Below the pieces are notes generated by a model. That model worked only from the letters and a program-made list of their open reading frames with translations. It was not told the DNA's origin and ran no database searches. Positions 8,232 through 17,215 of a DNA stretch of 64,000 bases are shown here, piece by piece. A program made the position numbers and the translations under genes. Position 1 is the first letter of the stretch. Each line of letters opens with the position of its first letter. The stretch is from Paenibacillus mendelii (lineage in GTDB: Bacteria > Bacillota > Bacilli > Paenibacillales > Paenibacillaceae), in assembly GCF_024498075.1 (NCBI RefSeq), contig NZ_JANHOF010000001.1:992001-1056000 (forward strand). The letters run 5' to 3'.

Positions 8232-10183
8232 ACGCGGAAATCGACTCCTTTATACGGCTTAGCGGACCATTCCGCCGGTGCCCCGCCATGGACGGCCGTT
8301 TGTGCAGCCGTTGATCCTGCTGCCTCCCGATCAGGCAGCGGAGTCGAACGAAGCGTCAGAAGCTGATAGCCCGCTTGACGAAGCGCTTCGGTCATCTCCA
8401 CTCGTGATGACTCCATCAGCTCAGGCATCGCCGGGTGGTTGTTCCACAAATTCAAACTGACAATTTTATCAACAACCTGGACATCGACGATAGTGCTCCC
8501 CAGTGACTTCATCGTCAAATCGAACAGCAAACGGCAGTTATCGGGATCCAGCTCGCCCTTGCTGCCACGACGGGTCTGAATATGAACAGAAGCCGTTTGC
8601 CCGCCATCCGGGCCTTGCATAGGGATAAACATCGTTACATGGGTAAACGGCGAACCATTCCGCTCCTGCGAGAGCATCAGCTGCTGTCCCGTTATTTGCT
8701 GCACGAGCTGCTGTGCCGTCTCCTTGAGTGAGGGCGGTATATCATCGCTTGCGGCCAAGGACATTAGAACGCTTTTCAACGTATCTGCACTCACTTTTGC
8801 CGGATCGGGCATAGAGCTGTTCTCCAGCGCGACGCCAACTTGCGGAATAGGAGCGGACATCACGGTATGCGCTTGAATACGTTCGCCCTGCGCTCCGCCC
8901 CCGGCACCTCTATCACTTGATGCAGTGGAATTCGACGTCCCTGCAGGAAACTGCGCTTGCGTTCTCGACTCTGCCGCATTCGTTTTCCCGCTATCCGCAT
9001 CGCTTGATTTATCGGCTTGTGTTCCGGAGCTTAGAACGGATTGAGCCAACAAGCGCTCATGGTCGACGCCTAGCCATTTCATAAGGCCGTTGATCCAATT
9101 AGACGAACCATTAGCAGTTCTGCTGGCTCCTCCGCCCGATGATGGAGTGTCTGAGCTTGCGGCCGCTGCTCCGGCGGCCGCAGCAACTGAGGCCGTGTTC
9201 GACGATTGTGCTGCGAATGGGCGTGTAGACTCTCCGACAGCCGGTGCTCCATTCCCTTGCTTGGCTGCGGCGCTTGCAATCCCGGCTGCTGAATTTGCGG
9301 CTGCACTAGGCCCGGCAGCGGTCGTTAGAGACGCCCCTGCACTGCCTACAGCTGCTCCAGCACCAGAAGTGGGAGCTGCCCCCAGAGAAGCTCCAGCGCC
9401 TTGCCCTGAGACTATTCCTCCCGTCTGGGCAGACGCCGGGCTCCCTGCTGTTCCGGTAACCGGTACAGCCTGGCCAGACGCTGCATTACGCATGATTGCA
9501 GCTCCCTCGCCAAATAGTGCTAAGGCACGCGACACCAATGCCTGTGAAGCGGTATTCGTTCCGCCCGTAGAACCCCCGCCGCCATCGGAAGTAGAACCAC
9601 GCCATGCGCTAAGCCCTTGCTCTAACGATTCCATCAGCTTATGGGCCGGTGGACCTGACAGAGCCTGACGGATCGCGCCAATGACTGCTTCCGTCATCGG
9701 CAAGCCTCGTTTCACCGCAACCGCGGCAGCCTGCATATACGTCTGCGCATCAACGCCTGGCGGCTTTGCTGCAACCGCTTGTTGAAACTGCGTGCTCAGC
9801 TCGCGCGTCAAAGTCAGGCCTTCCCGTCGAAGCTCGCGGACAAGATCGCCGGCCCACTTCTGATCGGGAAGCCCGAGAGCCTTTAACCATTCCATCAAGC
9901 GTTCCGGCGGCATAGCGCCAGCCTGCTGATCCACCATCTTTAAAACCAGCTGCCCGCCCGCGGATTGCGGCTGGACCTGCAGAAGGGTAGACTGGCCTGC
10001 CTGCAGGAGCGTTTCCAGTTTAGCCCGGACCTGTGTTCCATTGATTTGAACGATCGCCTCTTGATTATCCATCATCTGCACGATCGTACCCCGAACGATT
10101 TGCCCGACCTTCAGTTCCAACGCCTTTCCGTCCGCCGCCTGTGCATCCCCGAGCAAACCGCGCATCAGCTGTCCGATATTCAT
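8228..10183 (-). CDS. ylqG: large Ala/Ser/Gly-rich protein with FliK-like C-terminus (YlqG-like)
   Basis: Positional counterpart of B. subtilis ylqG. The N-terminal about 200 residues are ordered (GQIVRGTIVQMMDNQEAIV resembles a small beta domain). A long low-complexity stretch rich in Ala, Ser, Gly and Thr follows, roughly residues 205-440. The C-terminal about 170 residues (FIPMQGPDGGQTASVHIQTR, later VDKIVSLNLWNNHPAM) resemble the hook-length control C-terminal domain of FliK. I chose the ATG at 10183 because GGAAGGGAG precedes it; the frame stays open to 10261. Its partner ylqH is FlhB_C-like, so the pair mirrors FliK-FlhB. The exact role is unknown. Confidence 0.8.
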   Translation of the reverse strand: MNIGQLMRGLLGDAQAADGKALELKVGQIVRGTIVQMMDNQEAIVQINGTQVRAKLETLLQAGQSTLLQVQPQSAGGQLVLKMVDQQAGAMPPERLMEWLKALGLPDQKWAGDLVRELRREGLTLTRELSTQFQQAVAAKPPGVDAQTYMQAAAVAVKRGLPMTEAVIGAIRQALSGPPAHKLMESLEQGLSAWRGSTSDGGGGSTGGTNTASQALVSRALALFGEGAAIMRNAASGQAVPVTGTAGSPASAQTGGIVSGQGAGASLGAAPTSGAGAAVGSAGASLTTAAGPSAAANSAAGIASAAAKQGNGAPAVGESTRPFAAQSSNTASVAAAAGAAAASSDTPSSGGGASRTANGSSNWINGLMKWLGVDHERLLAQSVLSSGTQADKSSDADSGKTNAAESRTQAQFPAGTSNSTASSDRGAGGGAQGERIQAHTVMSAPIPQVGVALENSSMPDPAKVSADTLKSVLMSLAASDDIPPSLKETAQQLVQQITGQQLMLSQERNGSPFTHVTMFIPMQGPDGGQTASVHIQTRRGSKGELDPDNCRLLFDLTMKSLGSTIVDVQVVDKIVSLNLWNNHPAMPELMESSRVEMTEALRQAGYQLLTLRSTPLPDREAAGSTAAQTAVHGGAPAEWSAKPYKGVDFRV

Positions 10184-10274
10184 TACGCCGTCGCTCCCTT
10201 CCTCAACCTGACTGCTGGAAATACAATAATTTAGTTCGTGTTCATGTCCCGAACGATCCACTGACTATAGCTTT

Positions 10275-10303
10275 ATTATCGGCTTGAAGCCCGATTCCGT
10301 TAA
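10275..10303 (-). promoter_or_regulatory. candidate promoter of ylqG-ylqH-yraN
   Basis: On the minus strand TTAACG and GATAAT are separated by 17 bases, between the rnhB terminator and ylqG. Confidence 0.4.
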
Positions 10304-10344
10304 CCTTTAATCGCCGTCCACTTGAGCAGCCTTCTCTTATGAAC

Positions 10345-10398
10345 AAAAAAGCCGGTTAAGCCTCCCGCGCATATCCCTCGCAGTTCCGCTTAACCGGC
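10345..10398 (-). terminator. intrinsic terminator after rnhB
   Basis: On the minus strand GCCGGTTAAG pairs perfectly with CTTAACCGGC, followed by six T. It separates rnhB from the ylqG unit. Confidence 0.85.
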
Positions 10399-10492
10399 CA
10401 TTCGTCTCGTTCACATTCACAATCGCTAACCTAGTCGAAACGGCTTGCGCTGCCCTGCGGCTGCAGGATTGTGATGTATTAATTTCATATGA

Positions 10493-11104
10493 TTAAAATA
10501 ATAGCTGCTGCTCTATCTGCAGCTTACCAAGAAACGATTGCCGATGCATCGGGCTTGGCCCGTATTCAAGCAGCTTCTCCCGGTGCAGCTTCGTTGCATA
10601 CCCTTTATGTATAGCAATACCGTATTCGGGATATAGAGCATCCCACTCGCCTGCGCACAGCCAATCCCTCGTTACCTTGGCGACGATGGAAGCCGCAGCG
10701 ATGGACTGGCTCAGCGCATCGCCCTTAATGATCGCTAGCTGCGGGATCGGGCTGTCTACCTTCTCCGCATCGACCAATAAATAATCGGGCTGAACTGCAA
10801 GCGATAAGACAGCCTGCTTCATGGCTAACCGAGCGGCTTGCTTGATGTTAATTTCATCGACCTTCCTGGCATCAACTCGGGCAGCGGACCATGCTGTTGC
10901 CTCGGATAAGATGACCTCGTACAGCAGCTCCCGCTTTTTCTCCGATAGCTTCTTCGAGTCGTTAATGCCCTCGATCTCCAGACCTTCCGGCAAAATAACA
11001 GCTGCCGCCACCACGTCACCGAACAGGCAGCCGCGCCCGACCTCATCGATACCCGCGATCAGGCGGCAGCCCTGCTCCCATAACGGTCTTTCATAGGATA
11101 GCAT
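10493..11104 (-). CDS. rnhB: ribonuclease HII
   Basis: Removes RNA from RNA-DNA hybrids, including single ribonucleotides in DNA. The catalytic DE pair lies in GIDEVGRGCLFGDV (about residues 18-31). A further Asp lies in YLLVDAEKVD, and another in the GDALSQSIAAASIVAK block. Length 203 residues is typical. It follows rbgA on the same strand, the usual order in Bacillota, and ends before a strong terminator. Confidence 0.96.
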   Translation of the reverse strand: MLSYERPLWEQGCRLIAGIDEVGRGCLFGDVVAAAVILPEGLEIEGINDSKKLSEKKRELLYEVILSEATAWSAARVDARKVDEINIKQAARLAMKQAVLSLAVQPDYLLVDAEKVDSPIPQLAIIKGDALSQSIAAASIVAKVTRDWLCAGEWDALYPEYGIAIHKGYATKLHREKLLEYGPSPMHRQSFLGKLQIEQQLLF

Positions 11105-11160
11105 TCCGCGTCTCCCCCATTCCCGCGGTCACTAGATACCACTTCTGCTTACTTGACTGA

Positions 11161-12033
11161 CTATATCATCATATCCGGCGTCTCTAACGTAATTCGGCCC
11201 AGCTTACCGGCACGCAGCTCACGCAGAATAATGCCTGACGCCTTCTCCAGATCCACGCGTCCACCGCTGACCAAGCATCCCCGCTTGCGTCCGATATCTT
11301 CCATGATACGTACAATTTCGTCCGCATCCTCCAGATCGCTAGGCGGCTTGTCCAAGCCAAATCGCTCAGCTATGGTTGGCCAGTAGCGATGGGCCAGCTC
11401 TTTGACTGCGAAGAACGCAATATCCTCAACGTTCAGGATCTGCTCCTTTATCGCACCTGTCATAGCAAGCCGGTGCCCCACAAGCTGGTCCTCGAATTTC
11501 GGCCAGAGTATGCCTGGTGTGTCGAGAAGCTCCATGTCCTTACCGACCTTAATCCACTGCTGTCCCTTCGTGACGCCGGGCCGGTCTCCGGTCTCCGCTA
11601 TGCTGCGGCCTGCAAGCCGGTTAATAAGTGTGGATTTGCCGACATTCGGTATCCCGACAATGAGGCCCCGAATCGCCCGGGGATTCATCCCCTTCGCGAT
11701 TTGACGAGCGATTTTCTCATGTAAAATCTGTTTCGCCATAACCGGAATTTCATTCACCTTAGTTCCTGTAGAGGAATCAACAGCTACGCTGACATGTCCG
11801 GCAGCTTTGAAGGCGGCTATCCACTGTTCCGTTGTTTTGGAATCCGCCAAATCGGCCTTATTCAAAACAATGAGCCGCGGCTTGTCCAGTAAAATCTCGT
11901 CAACCATCGGGTTACGGCTTGAAAGCGGGATCCGGGCATCCAGAAGCTCGATCGCAATATCGATCAGTTTCAGCTTCTCCTGAATTTGCCGCCTTGCTCT
12001 GGTCATATGACCAGGAAACCATTGAATGCTCAT
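11161..12033 (-). CDS. rbgA: ribosome biogenesis GTPase RbgA (YlqF)
   Basis: Circularly permuted GTPase needed for late 50S subunit assembly. It begins [17 protein letters not shown], characteristic of the family. The G motifs come in permuted order: NKAD (G4), then GIPNVGKST (G1), then DTPG (G3). The C-terminal ANTAR-like helical domain is present. The ATG at 12033 has GAGGTGG upstream; the frame opens with a GTG at 12045 that overlaps this site and is less likely. It follows lepB by only 13 bases. Confidence 0.95.
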   Translation of the reverse strand: MSIQWFPGHMTRARRQIQEKLKLIDIAIELLDARIPLSSRNPMVDEILLDKPRLIVLNKADLADSKTTEQWIAAFKAAGHVSVAVDSSTGTKVNEIPVMAKQILHEKIARQIAKGMNPRAIRGLIVGIPNVGKSTLINRLAGRSIAETGDRPGVTKGQQWIKVGKDMELLDTPGILWPKFEDQLVGHRLAMTGAIKEQILNVEDIAFFAVKELAHRYWPTIAERFGLDKPPSDLEDADEIVRIMEDIGRKRGCLVSGGRVDLEKASGIILRELRAGKLGRITLETPDMMI

Positions 12034-12046
12034 GCTGCGTTCCACC

Positions 12047-12745
12047 TCATCCGTGTTTGACCAATTTAACCTGATTCAACGGCCAGAAAATAACGTCCGC
12101 CCGGCCAATGATCCGGTCGAAAGGCACATAACCAATATCTCGTCCGTCCCTGCTGTTCCGGCGATTATCCCCAAAGGCGAGGACCATGCCCTCCGGAACG
12201 ACATCCGACTGCACCTTCGCGTTCGGGAAATTTTTATCATAACCGCCGCTGTTGAAGATTTCGCCGCGGGCTTTGGCCGCCTCGATCGATTCCTTCAAGT
12301 AAGGCTCCTCGACCTTCTTGCCGTTTATGTATAAATTATCCCCTTCATATTTTACTTTATCACCGGGAACACCGATAACCCGTTTGATGAAGTCGCGCCC
12401 TTCCTCCGGCACTTCGAAGACGATCACTTCACCATGCTTCGGATCGCGGAAGTCGAAGAGCAGCTTGTTCACAATGAGACGTTCACCTGTATAAAAATTC
12501 GGCTCCATCGAGGGCCCGTCGACAATAAACGGAGCAAACAATAACCACCGAATAACAAATACGAGCAGCGCTGCAATCGCAAGCGCCTTCACCCATTCGA
12601 AAACTTCTTTCTGCGCTTTGCCCCCGCCCGGCTTTGCTGGTCCGCCCTGCTTCTCCGGCAAATCGCCGCCTTCCGTTTGCGGATCGGTCTCTATTGTCAG
12701 TTCCGAGTGATTCTTCGGTTCATCCTTACGACCTTGCTGATCCAT
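12047..12745 (-). CDS. lepB: signal peptidase I
   Basis: Membrane-bound serine protease that removes signal peptides from exported proteins. An N-terminal cytoplasmic region of about 50 charged residues precedes one membrane helix ([17 protein letters not shown]). Catalytic Ser is in DGPSMEPNF and the Lys base in [13 protein letters not shown], spaced as expected (about residues 79 and 121). The [11 protein letters not shown] box is intact. The ATG at 12745 is favoured over an upstream GTG at 12754, which sits within the ribosome binding site. The N-terminal tail is longer than in B. subtilis SipS. Confidence 0.95.
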   Translation of the reverse strand: MDQQGRKDEPKNHSELTIETDPQTEGGDLPEKQGGPAKPGGGKAQKEVFEWVKALAIAALLVFVIRWLLFAPFIVDGPSMEPNFYTGERLIVNKLLFDFRDPKHGEVIVFEVPEEGRDFIKRVIGVPGDKVKYEGDNLYINGKKVEEPYLKESIEAAKARGEIFNSGGYDKNFPNAKVQSDVVPEGMVLAFGDNRRNSRDGRDIGYVPFDRIIGRADVIFWPLNQVKLVKHG

Positions 12746-12784
12746 CAATTCCACCCTTTTCTATACCGTATGAATAACCCGTAT

Positions 12785-12820
12785 AAAAAACGAAAAGGGA
12801 CTTGTTTGCGCAAGCCCCTC
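12785..12820 (-). terminator. intrinsic terminator after rplS
   Basis: On the minus strand GGGGCTTG pairs with CAAGTCCC (one wobble), followed by TTTTCGTTTTTT. It lies just after the rplS stop codon and upstream of lepB. Confidence 0.75.
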
Positions 12821-12830
12821 TTGTCGTTCA

Positions 12831-13175
12831 TTAGCGACGAATCTCTTTAATTCTAGCTGCCTTACCGCGAAGATTGCGAAGATAGTACAGTTTCGCACGA
12901 CGGACTTTACCGCGGCGAGTCACTTCAATCTTCTCCAGCTTAGGCGAATGTAACGGGAACGTTCTTTCCACGCCAACACCGTACGAAATTTTACGAACTG
13001 TAAAAGTTTCGCTGATGCCGCCGCCGCGACGCTTGATCACAACGCCTTCGAAAAGCTGAATCCGTTCGCGGGTACCCTCGATAACTTTAACGTGTACCTT
13101 GAGCGTGTCCCCTGGACGGAAGTTCGGCAAACCTGTGCGCAGCTGTTCTCGCGTAATCGTTTGTAGTAAATTCAT
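12831..13175 (-). CDS. rplS: 50S ribosomal protein L19
   Basis: Ribosomal protein at the 30S-50S interface. Conserved segments [34 protein letters not shown] and the basic C-terminal [19 protein letters not shown] are all present. Length 114 residues is standard. ATG at 13175 with AGGAG upstream. It has its own promoter and leader, plus a terminator, so it can be expressed apart from trmD and lepB. Confidence 0.98.
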   Translation of the reverse strand: MNLLQTITREQLRTGLPNFRPGDTLKVHVKVIEGTRERIQLFEGVVIKRRGGGISETFTVRKISYGVGVERTFPLHSPKLEKIEVTRRGKVRRAKLYYLRNLRGKAARIKEIRR

Positions 13176-13279
13176 CTTTGACTCACTCCTTCCACACAGG
13201 CGTTCATATCAACTCACCGGCTCCCTATTGAACCGGGTCATAGTGGTATAGCGGACCGCCCGACTTTACAAAAGCAACA
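13176..13279 (-). ncRNA. candidate ribosomal L19 leader in the rplS 5' UTR
   Basis: The predicted transcript has a leader of about 100 bases before rplS. It contains a hairpin where CCGGTTC pairs with GAGCCGG (13217-13236), plus GC-rich flanks. Bacillota often carry an autoregulatory L19 leader at this position. I could not verify the consensus, so the family assignment is inference from position and the hairpin. Confidence 0.4.
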
Positions 13280-13285
13280 CCAGCA

Positions 13286-13314
13286 ATTTTACCACACGGA
13301 GAGACATAATACAA
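13286..13314 (-). promoter_or_regulatory. promoter of rplS
   Basis: On the minus strand TTGTAT and TAAAAT are separated by 17 bases in the trmD-rplS gap. Confidence 0.5.
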
Positions 13315-13352
13315 TCCTAAATTGCTGGATTACTGATAATCTAGCAGATAGA

Positions 13353-14096
13353 TTACTCGGATTTGGTCTTGTCCCTCATCTGCTCCAGCCAAGCCCGTTC
13401 TTTGGCTGTCAGCTCGGCGGATTCCAGAAGATCCGGACGGCGGTTCAAGGTACGAAGCAGCGATTGTTCACGCCGCCATGCTGCGACGTGAGCATGATGG
13501 CCGGACAGGAGCACCTCCGGCACCTCCCAATCGCGAAATACAGCCGGGCGCGTATAATGCGGATGCTCCAACAGTCCCGTGCTGTAGGAGTCCGTGATCG
13601 CCGACGTTTCATTGCCCAGCACGCCGGGCAGCAGCCGTACGACGCTGTCAATGACGGTCATGGCAGGCAGCTCCCCGCCAGTGAGTACATAGTCACCGAT
13701 AGACAGCTCATCCGTCACGAGATGTTCCCGTATCCGCTCGTCATACCCTTCATAATGCCCGCACAAAAACACGAGATGCTCCTCACCGGCGAGCTCCTCC
13801 GCTTTACGCTGGCTGTACGTCTCCCCTTGCGGACACATCAGGATAACCCTCGGGGGAGCTCCATCCTCCGGCACCAAGTCCTCCACCGCGGCAAACAGCG
13901 GCTCCGGCTTAAGCACCATACCGCCGCCTCCGCCATAGGGATAGTCATCGACCGTATTATGCTTATTATTCGCAAATTCACGAAAATTAACCGCATTCAG
14001 TTGGACGATTCCTTTGTCGCGTGCTTTTCCGAGAATGCTTGAACGGAAAACGCCGTCGAACATCTCCGGAAACAGCGTTAATACATCGATTCTCAT
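13353..14096 (-). CDS. trmD: tRNA (guanine-37-N1)-methyltransferase
   Basis: Methylates G37 of tRNAs to prevent +1 frameshifting. It is a SPOUT enzyme with a trefoil knot: [12 protein letters not shown] and [14 protein letters not shown] are the S-adenosylmethionine-binding segments. The N-terminus [15 protein letters not shown] is typical. Length 247 residues fits. It starts 3 bases after the rimM stop codon, so translation is likely coupled. Confidence 0.97.
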   Translation of the reverse strand: MRIDVLTLFPEMFDGVFRSSILGKARDKGIVQLNAVNFREFANNKHNTVDDYPYGGGGGMVLKPEPLFAAVEDLVPEDGAPPRVILMCPQGETYSQRKAEELAGEEHLVFLCGHYEGYDERIREHLVTDELSIGDYVLTGGELPAMTVIDSVVRLLPGVLGNETSAITDSYSTGLLEHPHYTRPAVFRDWEVPEVLLSGHHAHVAAWRREQSLLRTLNRRPDLLESAELTAKERAWLEQMRDKTKSE

Positions 14097-14099
14097 CGG

Positions 14100-14618
14100 T
14101 TAGATCAGCCCTTCCATCAACCGGACCGTAACCATCTTCTCCTCGACATCCACATGCAGAACAACCTCATCGATAACGGGAATAAGCACCTGCTTACCCT
14201 TCTTGGCTTCCACAACCCATACATCATTCGCGCCAGGACTCAATATTTCTGTGATCGTCCCAAGCTCTGCGCCTTCGTCCGTGACGACGCGGCAGCCGAT
14301 AATTTCGAAGTAATAGTACTCGCCTTCGTCCAATTCCACGCGATTATCCTTCGAAACCTTGAGCATCCAGCCCTTGTACTTTTCGACATCATTAATGTTG
14401 TCGAAGCCTTTGAGCTTAAGGATATACATGTTTTTATGTTCGCGTGCGCTCTGTACCTCAACCTCAAGCTGCTGCTTCAGCTCCTCATTCTCCATCAGCA
14501 GGGTGTTCCCGGCTACGAAGCGTTCTTCCGGAAAATCGGTCTGCGACACCACCTTCAGCTCGCCGCGTATTCCGTGTGTATTCACAACCTTGCCGACTTT
14601 AAGCCACTCGTGCTCCAT
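14100..14618 (-). CDS. rimM: 16S rRNA processing protein RimM
   Basis: 30S assembly factor that binds ribosomal protein S19. The N-terminal beta-barrel begins WLKVGKVVNTHGIRGELKV, and the C-terminal PRC-barrel contains LDEGEYYYFEIIGCRV and GTITEILSPGANDVWVV. Length 172 residues is normal. It lies between a terminator hairpin and trmD in the conserved rpsP-rimM-trmD cluster. Confidence 0.97.
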   Translation of the reverse strand: MEHEWLKVGKVVNTHGIRGELKVVSQTDFPEERFVAGNTLLMENEELKQQLEVEVQSAREHKNMYILKLKGFDNINDVEKYKGWMLKVSKDNRVELDEGEYYYFEIIGCRVVTDEGAELGTITEILSPGANDVWVVEAKKGKQVLIPVIDEVVLHVDVEEKMVTVRLMEGLI

Positions 14619-14656
14619 GTATGATTAACCCCCTTCTATATGCTTTTCTTCCATCG

Positions 14657-14686
14657 AAAAAGGGCTAGGACACATATCCTAGCCCT
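14657..14686 (-). terminator. hairpin terminator between khpA and rimM
   Basis: Perfect 10-bp stem AGGGCTAGGA / TCCTAGCCCT with a 6-base loop, followed on the minus strand by TTTTT. It lies inside an otherwise continuous ribosomal gene cluster, so it may be a partial terminator or processing site. Confidence 0.7.
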
Positions 14687-14703
14687 GCTTCGATGTACGA
14701 TCG

Positions 14704-14934
14704 CTACGAAATAATGTCGACCATGACGCGTTTATCCGATTTAACAGCCGCCGAAGAGACGACCGTCCGGAGTGCTTTCGCAATCCGACCCTGCTTGCCG
14801 ATCACCTTGCCGACATCGGTTTGGTGAACGGTAAGCTGGTAAACGGTGCCGCGATCGTCTTCTTTCACGTCGACGCGCACATCCTCGGGGTGATCCACTA
14901 AAGCCTTAGCTATGACAAGAATCAATTCTTTCAT
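14704..14934 (-). CDS. khpA: KH-domain RNA-binding protein KhpA (YlqC)
   Basis: Single KH-domain RNA-binding protein. The GxxG loop is in VGKVIGKQGRIAKALR near residues 42-57. Length 76 residues and position after rpsP are those of KhpA/YlqC, which in other Bacillota pairs with KhpB and affects cell wall growth. It starts 26 bases after rpsP. Confidence 0.94.
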   Translation of the reverse strand: MKELILVIAKALVDHPEDVRVDVKEDDRGTVYQLTVHQTDVGKVIGKQGRIAKALRTVVSSAAVKSDKRVMVDIIS

Positions 14935-14960
14935 TTCAAGGCCCTCCGCTAAAGAAATTG

Positions 14961-15233
14961 TTATTTCTGAAGCTTCAGTTCATGGAACTTCGTCATGATG
15001 CCTGCTTGGGAAAGCAGGTTGCGAACAGTGTCGGAAGCTTGAGCTCCATCTTGAAGCCATTTCAATGCTTTCTCTTCATCGATGTTCACTAGAGCCGGTT
15101 GAGCAACCGGGTTATAAGTGCCGATTTCTTCGATGAACCGACCGTCACGCGGGGAACGGGAGTCAGATACAACAACGCGGTAGAACGGCGCTTTGTGTGC
15201 ACCCATCCGTTTCAAACGAATACGTACTGCCAT
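14961..15233 (-). CDS. rpsP: 30S ribosomal protein S16
   Basis: Ribosomal protein S16, beginning [22 protein letters not shown]. The conserved [13 protein letters not shown] segment follows, and length is 90 residues. The AAGGAGGTG site immediately upstream of ATG at 15233 is strong. It lies between ffh and khpA as in B. subtilis. Confidence 0.98.
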   Translation of the reverse strand: MAVRIRLKRMGAHKAPFYRVVVSDSRSPRDGRFIEEIGTYNPVAQPALVNIDEEKALKWLQDGAQASDTVRNLLSQAGIMTKFHELKLQK

Positions 15234-15308
15234 GATAATTCACCTCCTTCAAAATTTACTCAACGAATAGCAATATCGTCCCTGCAAACGAATTTATGCT
15301 TATGCCGG

Positions 15309-16682
15309 TCAAAACGGGAATTTCATTCCCTTGCCGAGCATGCCCTTCAAGCCCTTCATACCGCCCTTGGGACCCTTCGGACCCATCATCGAAGAGAACT
15401 GCTTCATCATCTTGCGCATATCGTCAAACTGCTTGATGAGCCGGTTCACTTCCGCGACAGAGGTTCCGCTGCCGGTTGCAATCCGTTTGCGGCGGCTATG
15501 GTTCAGAATTTCAGGCTTCCGCTTCTCATCCTTCGTCATCGATTTCACAATCGCTTCGACGCGGGTGATCTGCTTTTCGTCCACCTTCATATTCTTCATG
15601 TCCTTCATCTTGCCCATGCCCGGGAGCATATCCATCAGCTGATCGATCGGGCCGAGCTTGCGCACCTGCTCCATCTGCTCGAGGAAATCCTCGAACGTAA
15701 ACTCTGCCGTGCGCATCTTGCGCTCCATCTCTGCCGCCTTGTCCGCATCAATGCTCGACTGTGCTTTCTCGATCAGCGAGAGCATATCGCCCATACCGAG
15801 AATACGCGAAGCCATGCGTTCCGGATGGAATGGCTCCAGCGGTTCGATCTTCTCGCCCGTAGCAGCAAATTTAATCGGACAGCCGGTTACGGCCTTGACC
15901 GATAACGCTGCGCCGCCGCGCGTGTCGCCATCCAGCTTCGTCAAGACGACGCCGGTCAGCTCCAGCTGGCCGTGGAAGCTTTCGGCCACGTTAACCGCCT
16001 CTTGACCCGTCATCGCATCAACAACAAGCAGCACTTCATCGGGCTTCGCCACATCATGGATTTGCCGCAGCTCTTCCATAAGCGCCTCATCGATGTGAAG
16101 CCGTCCCGCTGTATCAATAATGACGTAATCGTTACCGTTCTCCTTCGCATGCTGGAGACCGCTGCGTGCGATATCGACCGGTGAGGTCTGGTCGCCTAGC
16201 GTAAAGACTGGCGCGCCGATCTGCTCGCCAAGCACCTGAAGCTGCTTAATGGCGGCTGGCCGGTAGATATCGCAAGCCACGAGCAGTGGACGGTGGTTAT
16301 CCTTGAGCAGCATCTTGGCCAGCTTGCCGGAAGATGTCGTCTTACCTGCGCCCTGCAAGCCCGCCATCAGAATGACGGTCGGAGGCTTGTTCGACTTGGC
16401 AAGCTTGCTCTGCGTGCCGCCCATCAGCTCCGTCAGCTCTTTATTGACGATATCGATGATGACCATGCCCGGCGTAAAGCTCTTCATCGTTTCTTGGCCG
16501 ATCGCACGTTCTTTCACCTTGGCGATGAAATCCTTAACGACTTTAAAGTTGACGTCGGCTTCCAGCAATGCAAGCCGAACCTCGCGCATCGCTTCGTTAA
16601 CGTCGTCCTCCGACACCTTGCCTTTGCCTCTCAGCTTGCCGAATACGTTCTGCAGCCGGTTTGTCAATCCTTCAAACGCCAT
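15309..16682 (-). CDS. ffh: signal recognition particle protein Ffh
   Basis: GTPase component of SRP that delivers membrane and secreted proteins to FtsY. Domains are the N-terminal helical N domain, then the G domain with GLQGAGKTTS, DTAGRLHID and TKLDGDTRGG, then a Met-rich M domain from about residue 300. The C-terminal tail is rich in Gly, Lys and Met. The ATG at 16682 follows AGGAGGTGA with 5 bases; the upstream in-frame GTG overlaps that site. Length is 457 residues. Sits in the ylxM-ffh-rpsP unit. Confidence 0.97.
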   Translation of the reverse strand: MAFEGLTNRLQNVFGKLRGKGKVSEDDVNEAMREVRLALLEADVNFKVVKDFIAKVKERAIGQETMKSFTPGMVIIDIVNKELTELMGGTQSKLAKSNKPPTVILMAGLQGAGKTTSSGKLAKMLLKDNHRPLLVACDIYRPAAIKQLQVLGEQIGAPVFTLGDQTSPVDIARSGLQHAKENGNDYVIIDTAGRLHIDEALMEELRQIHDVAKPDEVLLVVDAMTGQEAVNVAESFHGQLELTGVVLTKLDGDTRGGAALSVKAVTGCPIKFAATGEKIEPLEPFHPERMASRILGMGDMLSLIEKAQSSIDADKAAEMERKMRTAEFTFEDFLEQMEQVRKLGPIDQLMDMLPGMGKMKDMKNMKVDEKQITRVEAIVKSMTKDEKRKPEILNHSRRKRIATGSGTSVAEVNRLIKQFDDMRKMMKQFSSMMGPKGPKGGMKGLKGMLGKGMKFPF

Positions 16683-16723
16683 GATCGTCACCTCCTATGA
16701 AACTCAACCTAATTTGCTTGTTT

Positions 16724-17107
16724 CTAAGATTCCGTGCGGAAGCCGATCGCTTCCATATCCCGCAGACCCTGCGCGATCTCATTCAGCTTAGGGCCGAATG
16801 ATTCGTTATGGGCTGCTGCAGCGCATGCTTCGAGCTCTCCGATCCACTTCGCGGCTGCTTCGTGCTTCGCAAGCAGCCTAAGCTTCGCCTCATAGCCTTC
16901 TAGCATGGAATCCGCCCGTTTAATATGTTCGTATACCGCCTGTCGGCTAACCTCGAATTCAGCAGCAATTTCCCCAAGCGAATAATCATCGTGAAAATAA
17001 TATTTAAAGAACGTCCGCTGCTTCTCAGTGAGCAGCGATTCGTAAAAATCGAACAGCATGTTAATTCGGTTCGTCTTCGCTAGGGCATCGGATTCATGTA
17101 CTGTCAC
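16724..17107 (-). CDS. ylxM: YlxM family DNA-binding/SRP-associated protein
   Basis: Small helix-turn-helix protein always found next to ffh or ftsY; in streptococci the homologue modulates SRP activity. The HTH is in [20 protein letters not shown], near residues 42-61. The start is a GTG at 17107 with GGAAGGGG upstream. Length 127 residues is slightly longer than usual. It is the first gene after the promoter at 17161-17189. Confidence 0.92.
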   Translation of the reverse strand: MTVHESDALAKTNRINMLFDFYESLLTEKQRTFFKYYFHDDYSLGEIAAEFEVSRQAVYEHIKRADSMLEGYEAKLRLLAKHEAAAKWIGELEACAAAAHNESFGPKLNEIAQGLRDMEAIGFRTES

Positions 17108-17160
17108 CGCGCAACCCCTTCCGTCAAGGGAAATCCCTTTACACCTTAACCACTTCGTCT

Positions 17161-17189
17161 ATAATAGCTCAGCGGATATCCCCTGTCAA
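17161..17189 (-). promoter_or_regulatory. sigma-A promoter of ylxM-ffh-rpsP-khpA
   Basis: On the minus strand a perfect TTGACA is separated by 17 bases from TATTAT. It lies between the ftsY stop codon and ylxM. Confidence 0.75.
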
Positions 17190-17215
17190 GTTATTTCCCT
17201 TGTCACCGAAACAAG

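Noticed and set aside
9090-9668. 192-codon plus-strand ORF antisense to ylqG, rich in Ala and Pro
   Set aside because: It is the mirror of the low-complexity Ala/Ser/Gly region of ylqG, with no ribosome binding site or recognisable domain.
14657-14686. Perfect stem between khpA and rimM as a possible mobile-element end
   Set aside because: A T tract follows on the gene strand, so an ordinary terminator explains it.
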